Below, in pieces: positions 11,167 to 24,710 of a stretch of 64,000 nt of DNA. Made by a program: the position numbers and the translations under genes. The DNA comes from Hirsutella rhossiliensis. Taxonomy: Eukaryota; Ascomycota; Sordariomycetes; Hypocreales; Ophiocordycipitaceae. The stretch is from assembly GCF_020360975.1 (NCBI RefSeq), contig NW_025408667.1, positions 2,790,001 to 2,854,000 on the forward strand, given 5' to 3'. Every line of letters starts with the position of its first letter. Position 1 is the stretch's first letter. The notes under the pieces are model-generated. The model was not told the DNA's origin. It saw nothing but the letters and a program-made list of their open reading frames with translations, and did not search any database.

Positions 11167-14100
11167 ATACTTATTATTACTTAGACCACGCCCTATTATA
11201 TCTACTAATATAAACCCCTTAATAGGTTTATCCCTTAGGAATAATACTAGTCGTTATATATACTATACTATAAATATAAGATTATTATAGTCCTTACTAA
11301 GGCACCGCTTAAAATCCTAAACTATAAACTAAAGGATATAGTAAAGGCGGTAAATATAGCCTTAAAAGCTATAGGTATTATAGCGGCGAGGCGCTTTTAA
11401 AGTAGAGATATCGTAGTTATATTTAATATTATAGCGAGGGCCTATTAAAGCGACTAAGGCTAGGTTAAGGCCGTATTTAGACTAGAGGCTATAATTACTT
11501 ACCGCGTATATATAGTAGTCGCTAAGAATATCCTATTAAGGGTAGTAATAGTAAATAAAGAGCGATTACTTTATAAGATTATAAAGGTAAATATAGTTAA
11601 AGTTCTTTAGGCCTAAGCGCTATACCCTTAATTTAAGATATCGATAGTAATAACTATACTTATTAAGGTTAGTAGCTTAAAAGAAGCTAATAAGCTCTAT
11701 AACTTAAGCTTAGTTTTTAAAGTATAAATATTTTAATATAAACCCTATAATAAGTTAGTCTAACTATAAAGGTACTATAATTACTATAAGTATAGCTATA
11801 TCGCTAAACGATATATATTAATATAACTTAATAGCTAATATAAGAGTATAGTATATAATAAAGGCGAGGATAAATATAAAGCTAAGAAGGGCGAAATCCC
11901 TTATAACTATATCTTATATTAAAGGGACTACTTATTATAGACCTAGACTTACCCTATAGCGAATAAAGCCTAGGAAAAGGTAAGAGAAAACTACTAGCGA
12001 TAACCTTAATAGTTCGCGAATACTTAGATATACGCTAAGTAATAAGTACTACTTACTATTAAAACCTAGGGCGTTTTTAAATTAACCGCGGTTTAAAAGT
12101 AAAGACTAAGTAGACCGTACTAAAATAAAAGGTTAAGCTTAAGATACCCGCTAGCTAGTAGGGCTAGGGAGTTCGAACTAAGTATAAATAATATTTATAG
12201 GTATAGTAAATAGAGAAGCGCTAAGAGATAAAGCGCTTCCCTCTTTATATAAACGACCTCTTTTACCTTAACCTTACTTATATATAACTAAAAGTATTAT
12301 TTTAGAATATATAAAAAAGATATAAGCTAGTTCGGTTAGCGCTTTATTACTAAGCTAGCTTTAACTTACTAGTATTATAAGAAGTTAAAGCTATACTAAG
12401 AGGCGCCCCCCCCCCTAACCCCTTAGAGTACCGCCTTATAGCTTAGTCTATAAGAAGGGGAGGTATACGCTATATATATATAAAAAGCTTAGGCTAAGGA
12501 CTTAGTCGCTTTAGTTTAAACTAAATTAAAGTAAGGTAATTTTTAAGGATAGTATTAAACTATAAGCGATTTACTTACTACTAAAGGCTATAAGGGCTAG
12601 AGCGTTATATAACCTAAGTATAATTAAACTAAAGTACCTTATAATAATAGTAAGGGACTTTAATATTTATTACTTACTCTAGGATAAAAATAATAGAACC
12701 TTAGATAGTATAATATAACTTATATAAGAGGTAATAAAACTATAACTTAAACTCGCTACCTTAAAAAAGGAGTATATAAGATTTTTCTATAGCTAAAGGG
12801 ATAGTACTATCAACCTAGCTTAAGTAATGCTAAAGACTAAGATATAGTATACTAGGCCTAACCTAGACCTAACTAGGTTAAACTATATCCCTTAGACTAT
12901 TATATTATAGGTTAATACTTAGGCCTAGGCGCTTAAACTAGCCTTAAGGTAGAAAAAAGTAAAAGTAAAGCTAGTTAAAGCTAAGACTATATTTTAGCTA
13001 GGACTATACTAGCTAACGCTTTAAATACCTAAGGATATTAACTAGGACCTAGACTATATCTTTACTACTTTAGTATAGATCGCGATAGCTATAGTTCCGC
13101 GCTAAGGGCGAGTATTACCTAAGGGTAATATATAGTTTACCTTAAAGGTAGAAAAGGTAACGAGGGAGGCTAAGAAGGTAAGAAGGAAGTATAAGTAGGA
13201 AAAGAGTAAAGCGAACTAAGAAGACTTATATAAGGCATTTATAGCTTAAAAGTAAACCGTCCGTAATATAAGGAGGGCTTATTAGTATAAATTCTTAAAG
13301 GAACTAAGCTCTAGAATATAAAGAGGTAGGCTAGACTTTATAGTAAGCTATTACTAAAACTAACTTATATCCTACCGCTAGTTAAAAAGGGTAAGGACTA
13401 ACTAATAGAAACCTTTAAAGGAAAGGCCTAGATATTAGCCGCTAAGTTCTTCTTATTAAAGGCTAGTACTACTTAAGGGCTACCTTAGCTTATAGCTAAG
13501 GCGACCCTTATAGTTAACTAATAAATCTAGCTAGCTAATATTATAGCAGCGCTAGGTAAGATAGTAAGCTAGAAAGTAATAGGATTAAATAGCGTCCCTT
13601 TAAGGTTTATTAAGAAGTATAAACTAGCCTTAGTTTAGTAACTAGCTATAATCTTTAATACTTATACTAAACTCTTATATTTCCTAGGTTAGTTCTATAG
13701 CGTAAACGTAGTAGTTATTTAAAAGCTAGGTAAGAGGCTAAAAGCCTACTATATAGTAAGGGGATATAAACTAATTTCCCTCTTACTTATAGTAGGAAAA
13801 GTACTTAAGTAGATACTAGCTTAAAGGATTATAAGAGTAATAGAGGTAAATAGTATCCTACTAAATAAATAAATAAGGAATAAGAAGGAACGCTTTATAA
13901 AGGCAGCGATCCTACTAGTAACGGAACTAATATATACGACCTAAGCTTAAAAGGGTATTATATTATTTCTATAGCTAGATATTAAGGGCGTATTTAATAT
14001 AGTTAACTATAATAAGCTTATAAAGGAACTAAAGCTTAAAGGATACCTTAGAGCTTATAAGCTTAATATAAAGCTTTATAAGTAATAAAAGATTAACCTT

Positions 14101-16130
14101 TTACTTTAATAAAAAGACCTTAGAGCTAACTTAAATATTAATAAGAGTCCCTTAAAGCTCCCCTTTATCCTTAATCCTATTTCTATACTATATAACCCCC
14201 TTATATAAGAGGCTTAGTATAATATATAGTATTTATATTATTAGCTTTACTAATAATATAAATATAGTTAGTATTAGACTTAATAAGGCTATTATAATAG
14301 TATACTTAAAAGAAGCTTAAATAGTATATATAAAGTAAGTAATTAAGTTTATAGTTACTTTTAAACTATTAAAGAGCGAGTTAATTCTTAAGGTATATAA
14401 GCAAAAGCGGAATTTTAGGAAATTAAGGAATTACGTAAGACTACGTAATAGAGGGGAAGAAGGAGTATAAGGTAGGATTTTCAATACAATTTATTAGTAA
14501 TATATTAGTATATAGAAGAGGTGTTAAAGTTAATAATTCTCTATCTATCTACTAGCAGACATGCTGTCTTATATAGACAATTATAGCTAAACGGAAGAAC
14601 CTTTCGGGACTAGATTTAGGCTGCCGTGTAGCCCTAAGACTAGGAAATTCCGTGATACCTCGAGTTAATCTAGAAGTGTCTTAGTTCTACTAATATTTAT
14701 ATTTAAAGGAGGTTGGTCGTGCTAGTGTTCTTAAGAGGTCTTAGCTAGTATTCTAAGCTAGCTCTGTTCCTTCGATTCCCGATTGTATAATAACCGGCAA
14801 CCCGTTTAATGCATAATAATATATAAAATAACGAGCGATTCTTACTCTATAGGATAAGATTTTATCTATAATTAATATACTACTTATTAGCTTATATAAT
14901 CGGGAGAGTATATTATAGCTACTTTATTTATAGTAGGAACACTGTTCCTTATATTAATATACTTTATATAAAGGAAATAAGTAGTAATAACGCTAGTTTA
15001 TTTTAGGGCTAATATAATAACTTTAGTCTAGGGGGCCCGCTTACTAAGGGTTTAGGTATACTAGAAATTATATTAAAAGGCATACTTAAAATTACTTAAA
15101 GTAAAGATAAAGTACTAGACTATAGCCTTAACTAGGCTCGCGGCGTTTATATAGGGATATACCCTACTATAAGCTAGAAAAGTCTATAATAAGGTAATCT
15201 AGTCCTTAATCTCTTATACTATAGTTATATTTTATAAGATAACGCCTATAAAGGGGAAACTATATAAGATTACGCGGGACTTAGTATAAGAATAGTTAGC
15301 TTACCTCTAAATAATAATAAGCGCTTACCGCGCGACCTTAGTTTACTAAGTTAAAGTAAAGGTAAAGGTACCCTTAATCGACCTCTACTTAAACTAAAGA
15401 ATAATAGATACCCTTTAAAGGCTAAAGGACTTAAGGCTCCTAGGCTAAATCTAACGCGCGTTTAATATAGTCGCGGGTATACTTAAAAGGAGGTAACGCT
15501 AAAGAGAGAGTAAGCCCTTAGCGGCGCTACTTCTAAGTAGGCCCCCCTTTATAGAGGAGATAAGGGGGGTCTAGGGCTAGATAGGATTAAACGACCTCCT
15601 AAATAAAGCTAAGTTACTTAAAAGGCTAAATAAGGAATAAGCCGCCTAATTAAATACTAAGGAAGATATAATCTAATAATACTAAACTACCTTCTACCCT
15701 ACTAACTTCTTACTATAGTTTAATAAAGTAATAACGCTAGACTATTATAAGGGCCTTCTTAAGTATATTAGTATAGTAATTACTTAAATATATATAAGAA
15801 AGATTAGGCTTAATAACTTCCTCTTCAACTAATAGGTCCTTAGTATAGTCTTACTAATATATACTTATAGATAAAAATAAGATACTATTTACTATATAAT
15901 AATTAACTATCTATTAATAGTAAGGGTAAGGGAGTCCCTATTAATATAGGCCTAAGATATAGGTAATATAAAAGCGGGCCTTTAAAGGAAAAGGATAGCG
16001 GCGCTAGCGTAATAGTTCTTTTACTTAAGTAAGCTTTATTAGTTTAACCTAGCTTAAAGGCTATATATAGATATATAGGATAATAAGACTAAGGTCGTAC
16101 TAGTAATAAAGCGGCCTTAACTAAGACTAC
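11167..16130 (+). mobile_element. LINE (Tad-like non-LTR retrotransposon) remnant, split by a solo LTR
   Basis: RIP-degraded non-LTR element on the plus strand. An ORF1 (gag-like) region, about 11290-11830, ends in a zinc-knuckle pattern whose cysteines have all become tyrosine (for example YYNYYKYSYIAKRY near 11777-11818). An endonuclease-type segment follows at about 12630-12900 (S-T-I-N-L... and the D-H-like region), then reverse transcriptase (about 13380-14380; D-I-K-G-V-F-N-I-V-N near 13980). After the solo LTR at 14386-14953 the reading resumes with the post-RT segment (G-A-R-L-L-R-V-W-like) and a C-terminal Cys/His-type motif to about 15950. Both ends are approximate. All frames are broken. 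Confidence 0.75.
14386..14953 (-). repeat. Solo LTR of copia family B
   Basis: 568 bp, exactly the length of both LTRs of B2 (35892-36459 and 41352-41919), and clearly the same sequence. It is flanked by a perfect 5-bp duplication TTAAT at 14381-14385 and 14954-14958, so this is a complete insertion reduced to one LTR by LTR-LTR recombination. It splits the LINE inside its coding region, and the LINE reading continues on the other side. Confidence 0.93.
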
Positions 16131-17291
16131 CTTAGCTAACTACTTCCCTTACTAAGGTAACCTAGGAAAGGGAAAGGACTTATAATAATAAGACTATAGT
16201 ATTAGCTAAACTAAACTAAAACTAAGTATAAACCTTACTACTTAAACTATAGGCTAAATAAAACTAAGGAGACTTAACTAAGCTAGCCTTAATAGGTATT
16301 AAATAAAACCTACTACTAAAAGACTATAATTAAATAAGACTTAACTTAAAACTAAACTAAGATAGAGCTAATAACTAGCCCTTAAACTATAACCTTAGCT
16401 TAACTTATTAATAGTAACGTTTACTTTATTATTATAGCGGGAATAATAAGACCCCTTTAAAGTAGTATATAAGGTATAAAAGAGAGTAACCTAAGACTTA
16501 TAAGGAGTATAGGGACTACTACTACTATAAGAAGCTTAATAATAGCTAGCTAGGCCTAACCTTAAACCTAAACTAGAGCTAGTTTAAACGGCTAACTTAT
16601 AAAATAAAGTAATAATTAAGTACTATATTAAAGTAGGACCTATACTAGCGGCGGCGTAAAGGCGGTCGCTATAGCCTACGCTATAATTATAAATCTAATT
16701 AAGGTTAAGACTAGTAATAATCTTAGCTAAGACCGAACCGTAATAACTATAAAGACGCTATTAAATAAAGTTAGAAGCGTTAGTAAGGTTATTAAGTAAT
16801 ATAAAGCGAGGACGCTTTAAAGCGGGTTTAGCGATAAAAGAACTACCGGGCTATAGCTTAATATTAGAGCTAATTAAAGGGGATATAGTAAGATCCTAAA
16901 CTAACTTTAAGACGGCTATAGGTATAGAAATAGCGGCGGACCCCTTAGCCTTAGTATTAGATAGGGCCTTAAACGTAATAAGTGCCTTACCCTTACCCTT
17001 ACCCTTTCCCTTTTTAAAGGAGGCTAGACTAAGCTTAGTATAATTATCGCTATTATCCTTACTATTATAGTCGTTACTAGTAATAGAATAGAAATAGTTA
17101 AGAAGATTATTAACCGCTATAAGGGTCTTTTAAGTAACTAAGAGCGACTTAGGCCTAACCTAAGCTAAGGTCTTAATAGTATTACTAAACTTACTTAGGT
17201 ACTTCTTTAAGGACTTATATATATAGTAGGTATTATTTATAAAATAAGTAAAAGCTATAGTAAACGTTTCGATATTCTTAGCTACTATAGC
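16131..17291 (-). other. Unclassified RIP-degraded stretch with a minus-strand coding remnant
   Basis: No match to the other families in this window. From about 17290 down to 16700 the minus strand reads as protein-like sequence with few stops. It includes a lysine/glycine alternation (F-K-K-G-K-G-K-G-K, which before G-to-A changes would be more acidic), followed by a serine/threonine/proline-rich part. It could be the gag end of another retroelement cut off by A2, but I cannot name the family. Confidence 0.35.
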
Positions 17292-17755
17292 TATTATAAA
17301 GCATAGCTTAATTTCGTAGTTCTTAGAGATATCCCTTAGTAAGAGGGACTAAGGAAGCTAAAAACGCTTAGTATAAGAAAAGGAAGAAGGAGCTAAAAAG
17401 AGGTATAAAAAGGAGGGTAGGAGTATAAAGGGAAGTATAAGTAGCGAGAGATAAGATAGATATACCGGTAACAGCTTAAAAGGAGGGGAAAAACTAGTAA
17501 AAAGCTTAGTAGTTAAAAGGATATTAGTAGCTTCTTTAAGTAAGATCTTCTTTATTAATTAAGATACTAGATAGGTATAAAAAGGGGCGTTAAATAAAGG
17601 AAAAAAGGATAATTAAGGCAATATAATAATTACTCCCTTAACTTAATTACTGCCCTTATAAGAATTAAATAGCTTAGCCCTACCTATCTAACCCCTTACT
17701 TTTAATTTTACCTTTATATATTTTATATATACTTCTTATATCTCTTAATATAAGA
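17292..17755 (+). repeat. 5' LTR of A2
   Basis: 464 bp and one of the most RIP-damaged family A LTRs. The CGCG of the terminal TATCGCGAAGCG has become TATA. It ends just before the primer-site core GTTATAAGCC. Confidence 0.85.
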
Positions 17756-19956
17756 GTTATAAGCCTAGGAGGAATAGTATTCCTATACCTTCTAGCTACT
17801 ATAAAAAGTACCTTTCTTATATCCCTTATAGCTTCCTTTTACCCCTCTTACTAGAAAAGCCGATTTTTACCTAACTTTTTTATACTTCCCTATAATAATA
17901 AAGAAAACCGACTCCTTTACCGTCCTTATAGTCTATAGAACGATTTTAATAGAGCCCTAAGATTAAGATAAGTAAGTAAAGGAGCTATAGGCTTATATAA
18001 ATAGAACTATTTATAATTTAGCCTTCTTTAATAAGTAGGACCCTCTTAAGCCTCTTCTTTATCCTAAGGTAATAGAATTTATAAAGGGAGCTACCTTCTT
18101 CTATAAGCTAACCTCTATATAGTAGAGAGCTTTTTCTACTACCTTAAGTAACTATAAAAGTTATTAAAAGGAATACCTTTATAAGATAAAGCTACTAACT
18201 ATAGCTTATATAGCGATAATAGAATCCGTTAGTACTATAAAGCTAATCTTTCTTTAAGAGGAAGAGACTCCTAAGTAGTAGCTTTTAAAGCTCGAGACCT
18301 TAATAGCTCCCTTAAGGGGCTATATAACTAACCGGATTAAGAAGACCTATATAGTATATCTAGGAGCCTTTTCTACTAGGAACCTACTAGCTTTATTATA
18401 GCTAGCTAAGTAGGAAGAAATCCTTAAGGAAGCTAACTAATACTTCCTAATAAAAGCTCTTTCTAGCTAGTAGCTATAGGATATATCTCTACTAATAAAC
18501 TTTATTAACTAAATAAAATCCTACTTCGGCTATAAAGTAAAGAAGATATAGTTTAACGGAGAGCTATTTATAAAGGATAGCTTTAAAAAAGGGGTATTTT
18601 ACCCCTCCTATTAATGCCGAATACCTAGGCCTAAAATAAAGGGGCAGAAAGTATAAGGGGTGCTATAATAAAAAGGGCCCGTATAATAAGACTTACTATA
18701 AGACTTTTATATAACCTTTAAAGGGAAGTTATTAAGACCGCTTATTAACTTTAGAACTAGACCTTAAGGGACTATAGGGACCTAGAGACCTATATTAAGA
18801 CCTAAGGAATAAACTAGAAATTACCCCTTAAGCTCTTTATAAAGAAGAGGGCCTCGCTAGCCTACCCTTATACTTATAGCTATAAGGTATACGCTATAAC
18901 TACCGATATATAGCTAAAAAGGAAGAAGAAAAGAAAGCTTAATCCTAGAGCCTTTATTAGTTACCTCGTTAGTTATAATTTTATAAATATCTTTTAGATC
19001 TAGATTCCTCCTTTATAAAAGGTTATTTTAACTAGGGATATATTTTTCGACGAATCCAGCTTCTTTAAAGGAAGGAGGGATTAATAGCCCCTCTTACTCT
19101 TATAATATTAGCTAATTTAAAAGATTTAAATCCCCCCTTCCTAATAGTCTTAAGAAGAGGTCTTAGATAAGGAAATAAAAAAAGAAACTAACGTTAAAGT
19201 AGTTAAGAATAACGCTAACTTTAAAAAAGAAAAAGAAGAAGCTATTAAATTAAATAATCTAAACAAAAAAAAAGACTATAGGAAAGCGGTAGAGCTAGAA
19301 TACGCTTACCTACCTATGCCTCTTCTTATATAAGAAGAAGATCTAAAAGTAGCTTTCTCTATTAGTCTTCCTATCTTAACCCTTAAGGGGGTAAGAAAGG
19401 TACCTCTTTTAAAGGACTACCTAGCTACTATTTTATCCCTACTTTAAGAAGTAAAGGAAGGTATAGGGCCCGATATAAAAGAAGACTAATTTCTCCTTTA
19501 TTTCGATTATTTTTCCGACTTCTATTTAATGCTAATAAAGGACGGTTCCTATAAAGCGTTTATAGTAAGCTAGCTCTTTAAGCTATAGCAATTAGTAAGG
19601 AAGGTATATAAAAGAGACCTCCTAGACCTACTAGTAAACTAAAAGCAGCTAGAACAACACCCCTTTAAAGACTAGTTTTCTAGGCCTAAAAAGACTACCT
19701 AGCCTTATATAAAGAGATAGGGTCTTTTAAAGAAGTCCTTAAAAAAAAGGTAAGAGGAAAATAGGACCTTAGCTATAAGTAGGTCTTTATCTATAAGACT
19801 AATAAATATAGCTTCCTTTAAAAGTATAAAGCCTAGCTAGTTATCTATAGGAATTAATAGGAAAAAGGGGATCTACTTACTAGGGCAACTACCTTAGTAA
19901 GGATATCTTTTTAGACCCTTATAGCTATAGTAGTAGAATTCGACCTTAAGCTCGAA
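17292..19956 (+). mobile_element. Copia element A2, internally deleted and 3'-truncated
   Basis: Family A element in plus orientation. Its 5' LTR (17292-17755) and primer site (from 17756) are followed by gag. At about 18499 the sequence jumps straight into integrase. Compared with A4, a segment equivalent to 30862-32423 (end of gag, protease, start of integrase, about 1.56 kb) is missing. It then runs through integrase into the RT region and stops matching family A at about 19956, where G2 begins, so RT, RNase H and the 3' LTR are absent. It is heavily RIP-mutated. Confidence 0.85.
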
Positions 19957-21103
19957 TCTATAAAACGGATCTAGCCCCTAACTACTTAGACCTATATAAC
20001 CTAGACTACTTAATTTACCTATATACCTAGGAAGCTAAAGAGGACGCTAATAAGGAAGCCGTCGAAGAAGCTATCGAGGAAGCTAATAAGGAAGCTATTA
20101 AGGAAGCCGATAAGGAAGCTATCGAGGAAGCTAACGAGGAAGCTATTAAGGAAGCTAATAAGGAAGCTATTAAGGAAGCTAATAAGGAAGCTAAAGAATA
20201 TTCTAATAAAGAAGTAAGGTATTTTAATAAGGACTACTAAGGGAGCCTAAAAGTAAGCTTATCTTTTCCTTAAGGGGGGGCATTTATTATAGGATAGAAA
20301 TTATATAATATATTACGTAATATCTTTCCCTTATATAGATTGTCTAGCTAAGAAAAGGAGAGATTCTCTTTTTTTCTGCCTCTTAATTAAACTATAGTCG
20401 ATCTTTAGCTATATTTTCCTTAGATCTTATACTATTTTTACTTATATATCTCTTTCTTTTACTTTAAGCACCCTACTTAGGCCGACCTATTCCTCCCTAC
20501 CTAGCTATTATATAATATAGATCTAAGATATAATAAAAAGGAAAATAATCTAAGAGTTAAAGAGCCTAGCTAGGGCGCCTATCCTTTTTATTTTAAAGAA
20601 GGATAGTACCTTACTACTATATATAGACTACTAAGGACTTAACTAGGTTATATAAAAGAATCTATACCTTTTACCTTTTATTTTAAAGATTATTAATAAC
20701 TATTAAAAAGCTAGGTATTTTTCTAAGATTAATATATAGAATATATATTAATTTATTTAAATTTAAGAAGGAGATAAATAAATAACCGCTTTCTAAATAT
20801 ATTATAGATATTTTAAATACTTCGTAATACCCTTTAAACTTACTAATATACTAGTTATATTTTAAAGCTATATTTACTAAGCGCTTAAAGGGCTTATAGA
20901 TATAATCTATATAGTTTACCTTAATAATATCCTTATATACTCTAAGATAAAAGAAGAATATACTAAATACTTAGGATAAGTAATAGAAAGGCTAAGAGCT
21001 ATAGAGCTTTATATAAAACTATTAAAGTATATCTTTTATTAATAGTTAGTTAAGTTCCTTAGGTATATTTTTTCTATTAATAGGGTATTAATAGACCTTT
21101 AAT
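19957..21103 (+). mobile_element. Ty3/gypsy fragment G2 (reverse transcriptase)
   Basis: Fragment of a second Ty3/gypsy family, distinct from G1. After a repeat-rich linker (20048-20195), reverse transcriptase reads from about 20575 to 21095 on the plus strand. Recognisable parts are L-F-I-L-K-K-D, then Y-F-S-K-I-N-I, then E-G-D-K-x-I-T-A-F, and the active-site region V-Y-L-N-N-I-L-I-Y-S, where both aspartates of the usual YLDD are now asparagine codons (RIP-type). RNase H and integrase are absent because A3 starts at 21104. Stops are frequent, so this is a pseudogene fragment. Confidence 0.8.
20048..20195 (+). repeat. Imperfect 12-bp tandem repeat, coding-type
   Basis: Roughly a dozen units alternate GAAGCTATTAAG and GAAGCTAATAAG, with GAG or GAT variants. 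In one plus-strand frame it encodes an uninterrupted acidic/basic E-A-x-K/E repeat, likely the charged linker of G2. It lacks CpA on either strand, which may be why it stayed open while the rest of the element filled with stops. Confidence 0.8.
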
Positions 21104-21591
21104 TCTTATAAAAAGAGATATAAGAAGTATATATAGAATATATAAAGGTAAAATTAAGAGTAAGGGGTTAGATAGGTAGGGCAAAGCTATTTAACTCTTA
21201 TAAGGGTAGTAATTAAGGTAAGGGAGTAATTATTATATTGCCTTAATTATCCTTCTTTTTTCTTTTAATTAATGCCTCTCTTTATACTTATTTAAAATCT
21301 TAATTAATAAAGAAGATCTTATTTAAAGAAGCTATTAATATCCTTTTAACTACTAAGCTTTTTATTAGTTTTTCCCCTTTTTTCTAGCTATTACTAATAT
21401 ATCTGTCTTATTTCTCGCTACCTTTATAAGAAGCTATCGCTACTTATACTTCCCCTTATACCCTTACCCTCCTTTTTATACCTCTTTTTAGCTCTTTCTC
21501 CCTTTTTTATACTAGATATTTTTAGCTTCCTTAGTTCCTTTTACTTAGGGATATCTCTAAGAACTATAAGATTAAGCTATGCTTTATAATA
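21104..21591 (-). repeat. LTR of A3 (3' LTR in coding sense)
   Basis: 488 bp and strongly RIP-mutated. It is followed by the purine-tract complement (CCCCCTT) as in A1. Confidence 0.88.
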
Positions 21592-24014
21592 TACCCCCTT
21601 AGCTATAGCCTGCCCTTATAAAAAGGGTAAAGCTAAATACCTAGGCCGGTAAGCGTATAGAGGAGGTCTTAGTTTATACTTATCCCTTACTTAAGAAATC
21701 TAGGTTTTAGCCCTAGGCTCTTTTAGACCTACTTTAGGAAAAAAGGGCCTAAGGAGGAAATTAAGTCCTATAAGAAAGGGGGGCTTCTCTAAGGATAAGT
21801 CCTAAAAAAGGGGGCCTTTAAAAAGAATAAGTCCTAATTAAGCTAAGGGCCTTCCTTTAAGATAAGTCCTAATTCCTCTCTTTAGCTATAAACGTCTCCT
21901 TCCTCTTATATACTATTAGCTCCTCTTATAGACTCTTAAGGCTAGCTTCTAAGGATAGTATATCTCGAACGTCTTCTAGCCTAATTTACTATAAAAAGAT
22001 AGTTAGCTTTTACTTTAGTAAGGGCTTTATAGGACTATTAGCTTTTATTAATACTATTAGAACCTAATAAATAGAAATAAGTCCCTTTTAAACCTCTTAG
22101 CGTAACTAATACTAGTAGATATCGATATACTATAGTAAGGTCGATAGCTTACTATTTTCCTTTATAAGAATTTATATAGTCTATATATTATTATATTCTA
22201 TAGCTAACGGGGTAGGGATTTATAGTTATAAAGATATTAATAGCCGGTTAAGGAAAATCGTGTTTTTTAACGCTATTAAAATAGCTAGTAGCTTTACCTC
22301 TATACTAAAAGTTATAATAGTAGCTTACTTTAAAGCTCTCTAAGTAATAGTTCCTCTAAAAAGTAATATAATATACCCTTATAAGCTCTTTCTATCTAAG
22401 GAATTATCTATAAAGGACGAATCGCTTAAATAAAAGAAGATTTCGGTAGCTAATTTCTTTCTTTCTTACCCTCTTAAGTATAGACTATATAATCTTATTA
22501 AATAGAAATAAAAGATAGCTTTATCTATTACTTCTTAATTCCTAGGGCTAGGATTTTAGTTATACTTAACTAGCTAGGAGACTATAAAAGAGATATCCGG
22601 TTTAGTAGAAATAGCTAAAAAAAGTAAGGAGCTTACTTTTTATTAATATTAGTATTTCTCTTACTCCCTAGCTTAAAAGGACGGATTAAGTAAAAGCTAT
22701 TTATTTAATATAAGTATAAAGGGAAGCTTTTTATCGAGGGAATTAAAGAGGAATTTATAAGCTACCTTATCGATATAGGCGTCCTAGGTAAGCTATATAG
22801 TTTATTAGGACTTATTTTAAAGGATTTATATCCCTAAGAACTACTTTAGCTCCCTTAGCTTAGTTATCTTATACCCTTATTATAGGCCTCGTATAGCCTT
22901 CTTAAAACTAGCTTTATCTTCTTTTAAGGAGGCCTAGATAATATTATCGATATAAAAGAAGACTATACTTTTACCCTTTTATATTATATATAGTTCCTAA
23001 GGGACTTTCTTAAAGCCTAGGGCTTTAAGGGAACCTATTAAATACTATTATTAAAGAAGGGGTAATCTTTATAGTCTATATAGAGCTTTCCTAAGCTATA
23101 AAACCTTTCCTAGCTATTAGAAACTAAGAGGAAGTTATATAAAGATAACTTCTTCTTTCTTAAGAAGGTAGTTAATAAAGGCGTTAACTATATCTATTTA
23201 ATTAAGTTCGAGGTCGAATTCTAATACTATAGCTATAAGGGTCTAAGAGGATATCCTTACTAAGGTAGTTGCCTTAGTAAGTAGATCCCCTTTTTCCTAT
23301 TAATTCCTATAAATAGCTAGCTAGGCTTTATACTTTTAAAGGAAGCTATATTTATTAGTCTTATAAATAAAGACCTACTTATAGCTAAGGTCCTATTTTC
23401 CTCTTACCTTTTTCTTAAGGACCTCTTTAAAAGACCTTATCTCTTTATATAAAGCTAGGTAGTCTTTCTAAGCTTAGAAAATCTAGTCTTTAAAAGGGTG
23501 TCTTTCTAGCTACTTTTAGTTTACTAGTAGGTCTAGGAGGTCTCTTTTATATACCTTCCTTACTAATAGCTATAGCTTAAAGAGCCGGCCTACTATAAAT
23601 ACTTTATAGGAACCGTCTTTTATAGGCGTTAAATAAAAGTCGGAAAAATAATTAAAATAAAGGAGAGGTTAGTCTTCTTTTATATTAGGCCCTATACCTT
23701 CCTTTGCTTCTCGAAGTAATAATAAAAAGGCAGCTAGGTATTTACTTTAAGAGAGGTGCGTTTCCTACCCCTTTAAGGGTTAATATAGAAAGACTAATAA
23801 AGAACGCTACTTCTAGATCTTCTTCTTATTTTATAAGAGGAAGTATAGGAAGGTAAGCGTAGTCTAGCTCTACTACTTTCTTATAGTCTCCTTCTTTATC
23901 TAGATTATTTAATTTAGTAGCTTCTTCTTCTTCTTTTTCTTTAAAGTTAGCGTTATCCTCGACTACTTTAACGTTAGTTTCTTCTTTTATTTCCTTATCT
24001 AAGGCCTCTTCTTA

Positions 24015-24710
24015 TATAAAAAGGGATACGTAATAAGCGTAGGATTAGGTAATTAATAACGTAAGCGGAAAGATCGATTAAAGGAGTATAGGGTAGGATC
24101 TCGTCCGGAATTTATAATAAGTATATAAGGGGCTAAATAATATATTAAAAGAATAGCGTTATAAAGGATACTTATAAACTTACTTATTCTATCTACTACT
24201 CCTAGGGAAATCCTTAGTCTTTTATAGACTATTACTCGCCTACTAGTAAGCCGATTAGTTAGCTTTCTAGTATATTCTATAGTGCTTAAAAGGCTCTATC
24301 TATAGTATGTCTTCCTATCTTAGTATATAGTCTAATTATAACGTAATAGTTAACGTAAGACTATAGGTTCTAGTATAAGTAGTAGATTTAACTAAAATAT
24401 TCTATGCCCTACCTATTCTTATATCGCGGATAACTTTAGAACCGCTAGGCTAAAATAGGCAATAGTATTTCCTTTCTGCTCGTAATTAACTTATGCATTT
24501 TATATATATTTTATTTTATTAAGATAGGCTTATCTTAACCCGCCTTTCCTAAAGGAAGGTAAAGATATCTAGTAGAGGTCTTTATCTTTAAGGGTTATTC
24601 CCTTAAACTATATTATAAAGCCTCCTTTTACTAGCTTATTCTATAGAGCCTCCCTATACCTATTATTTCTTTATAATAGTAAAATAAGAATATATAGGTA
24701 TAATTTTATA
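24015..24710. repeat. Solo LTR of family C, nested in A3
   Basis: 696 bp, homologous end to end with 51652-52348. It is flanked by a perfect duplication TCTTA at 24010-24014 and 24711-24715. Alignment with A1 near 7757-7775 shows that the insertion interrupts A3 internal sequence, which continues unbroken on the far side. Its ends are TATAA...TTATA, consistent with RIP-altered TG...CA. No internal region of this family is in the window, so class and coding strand are unknown. Confidence 0.9.
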
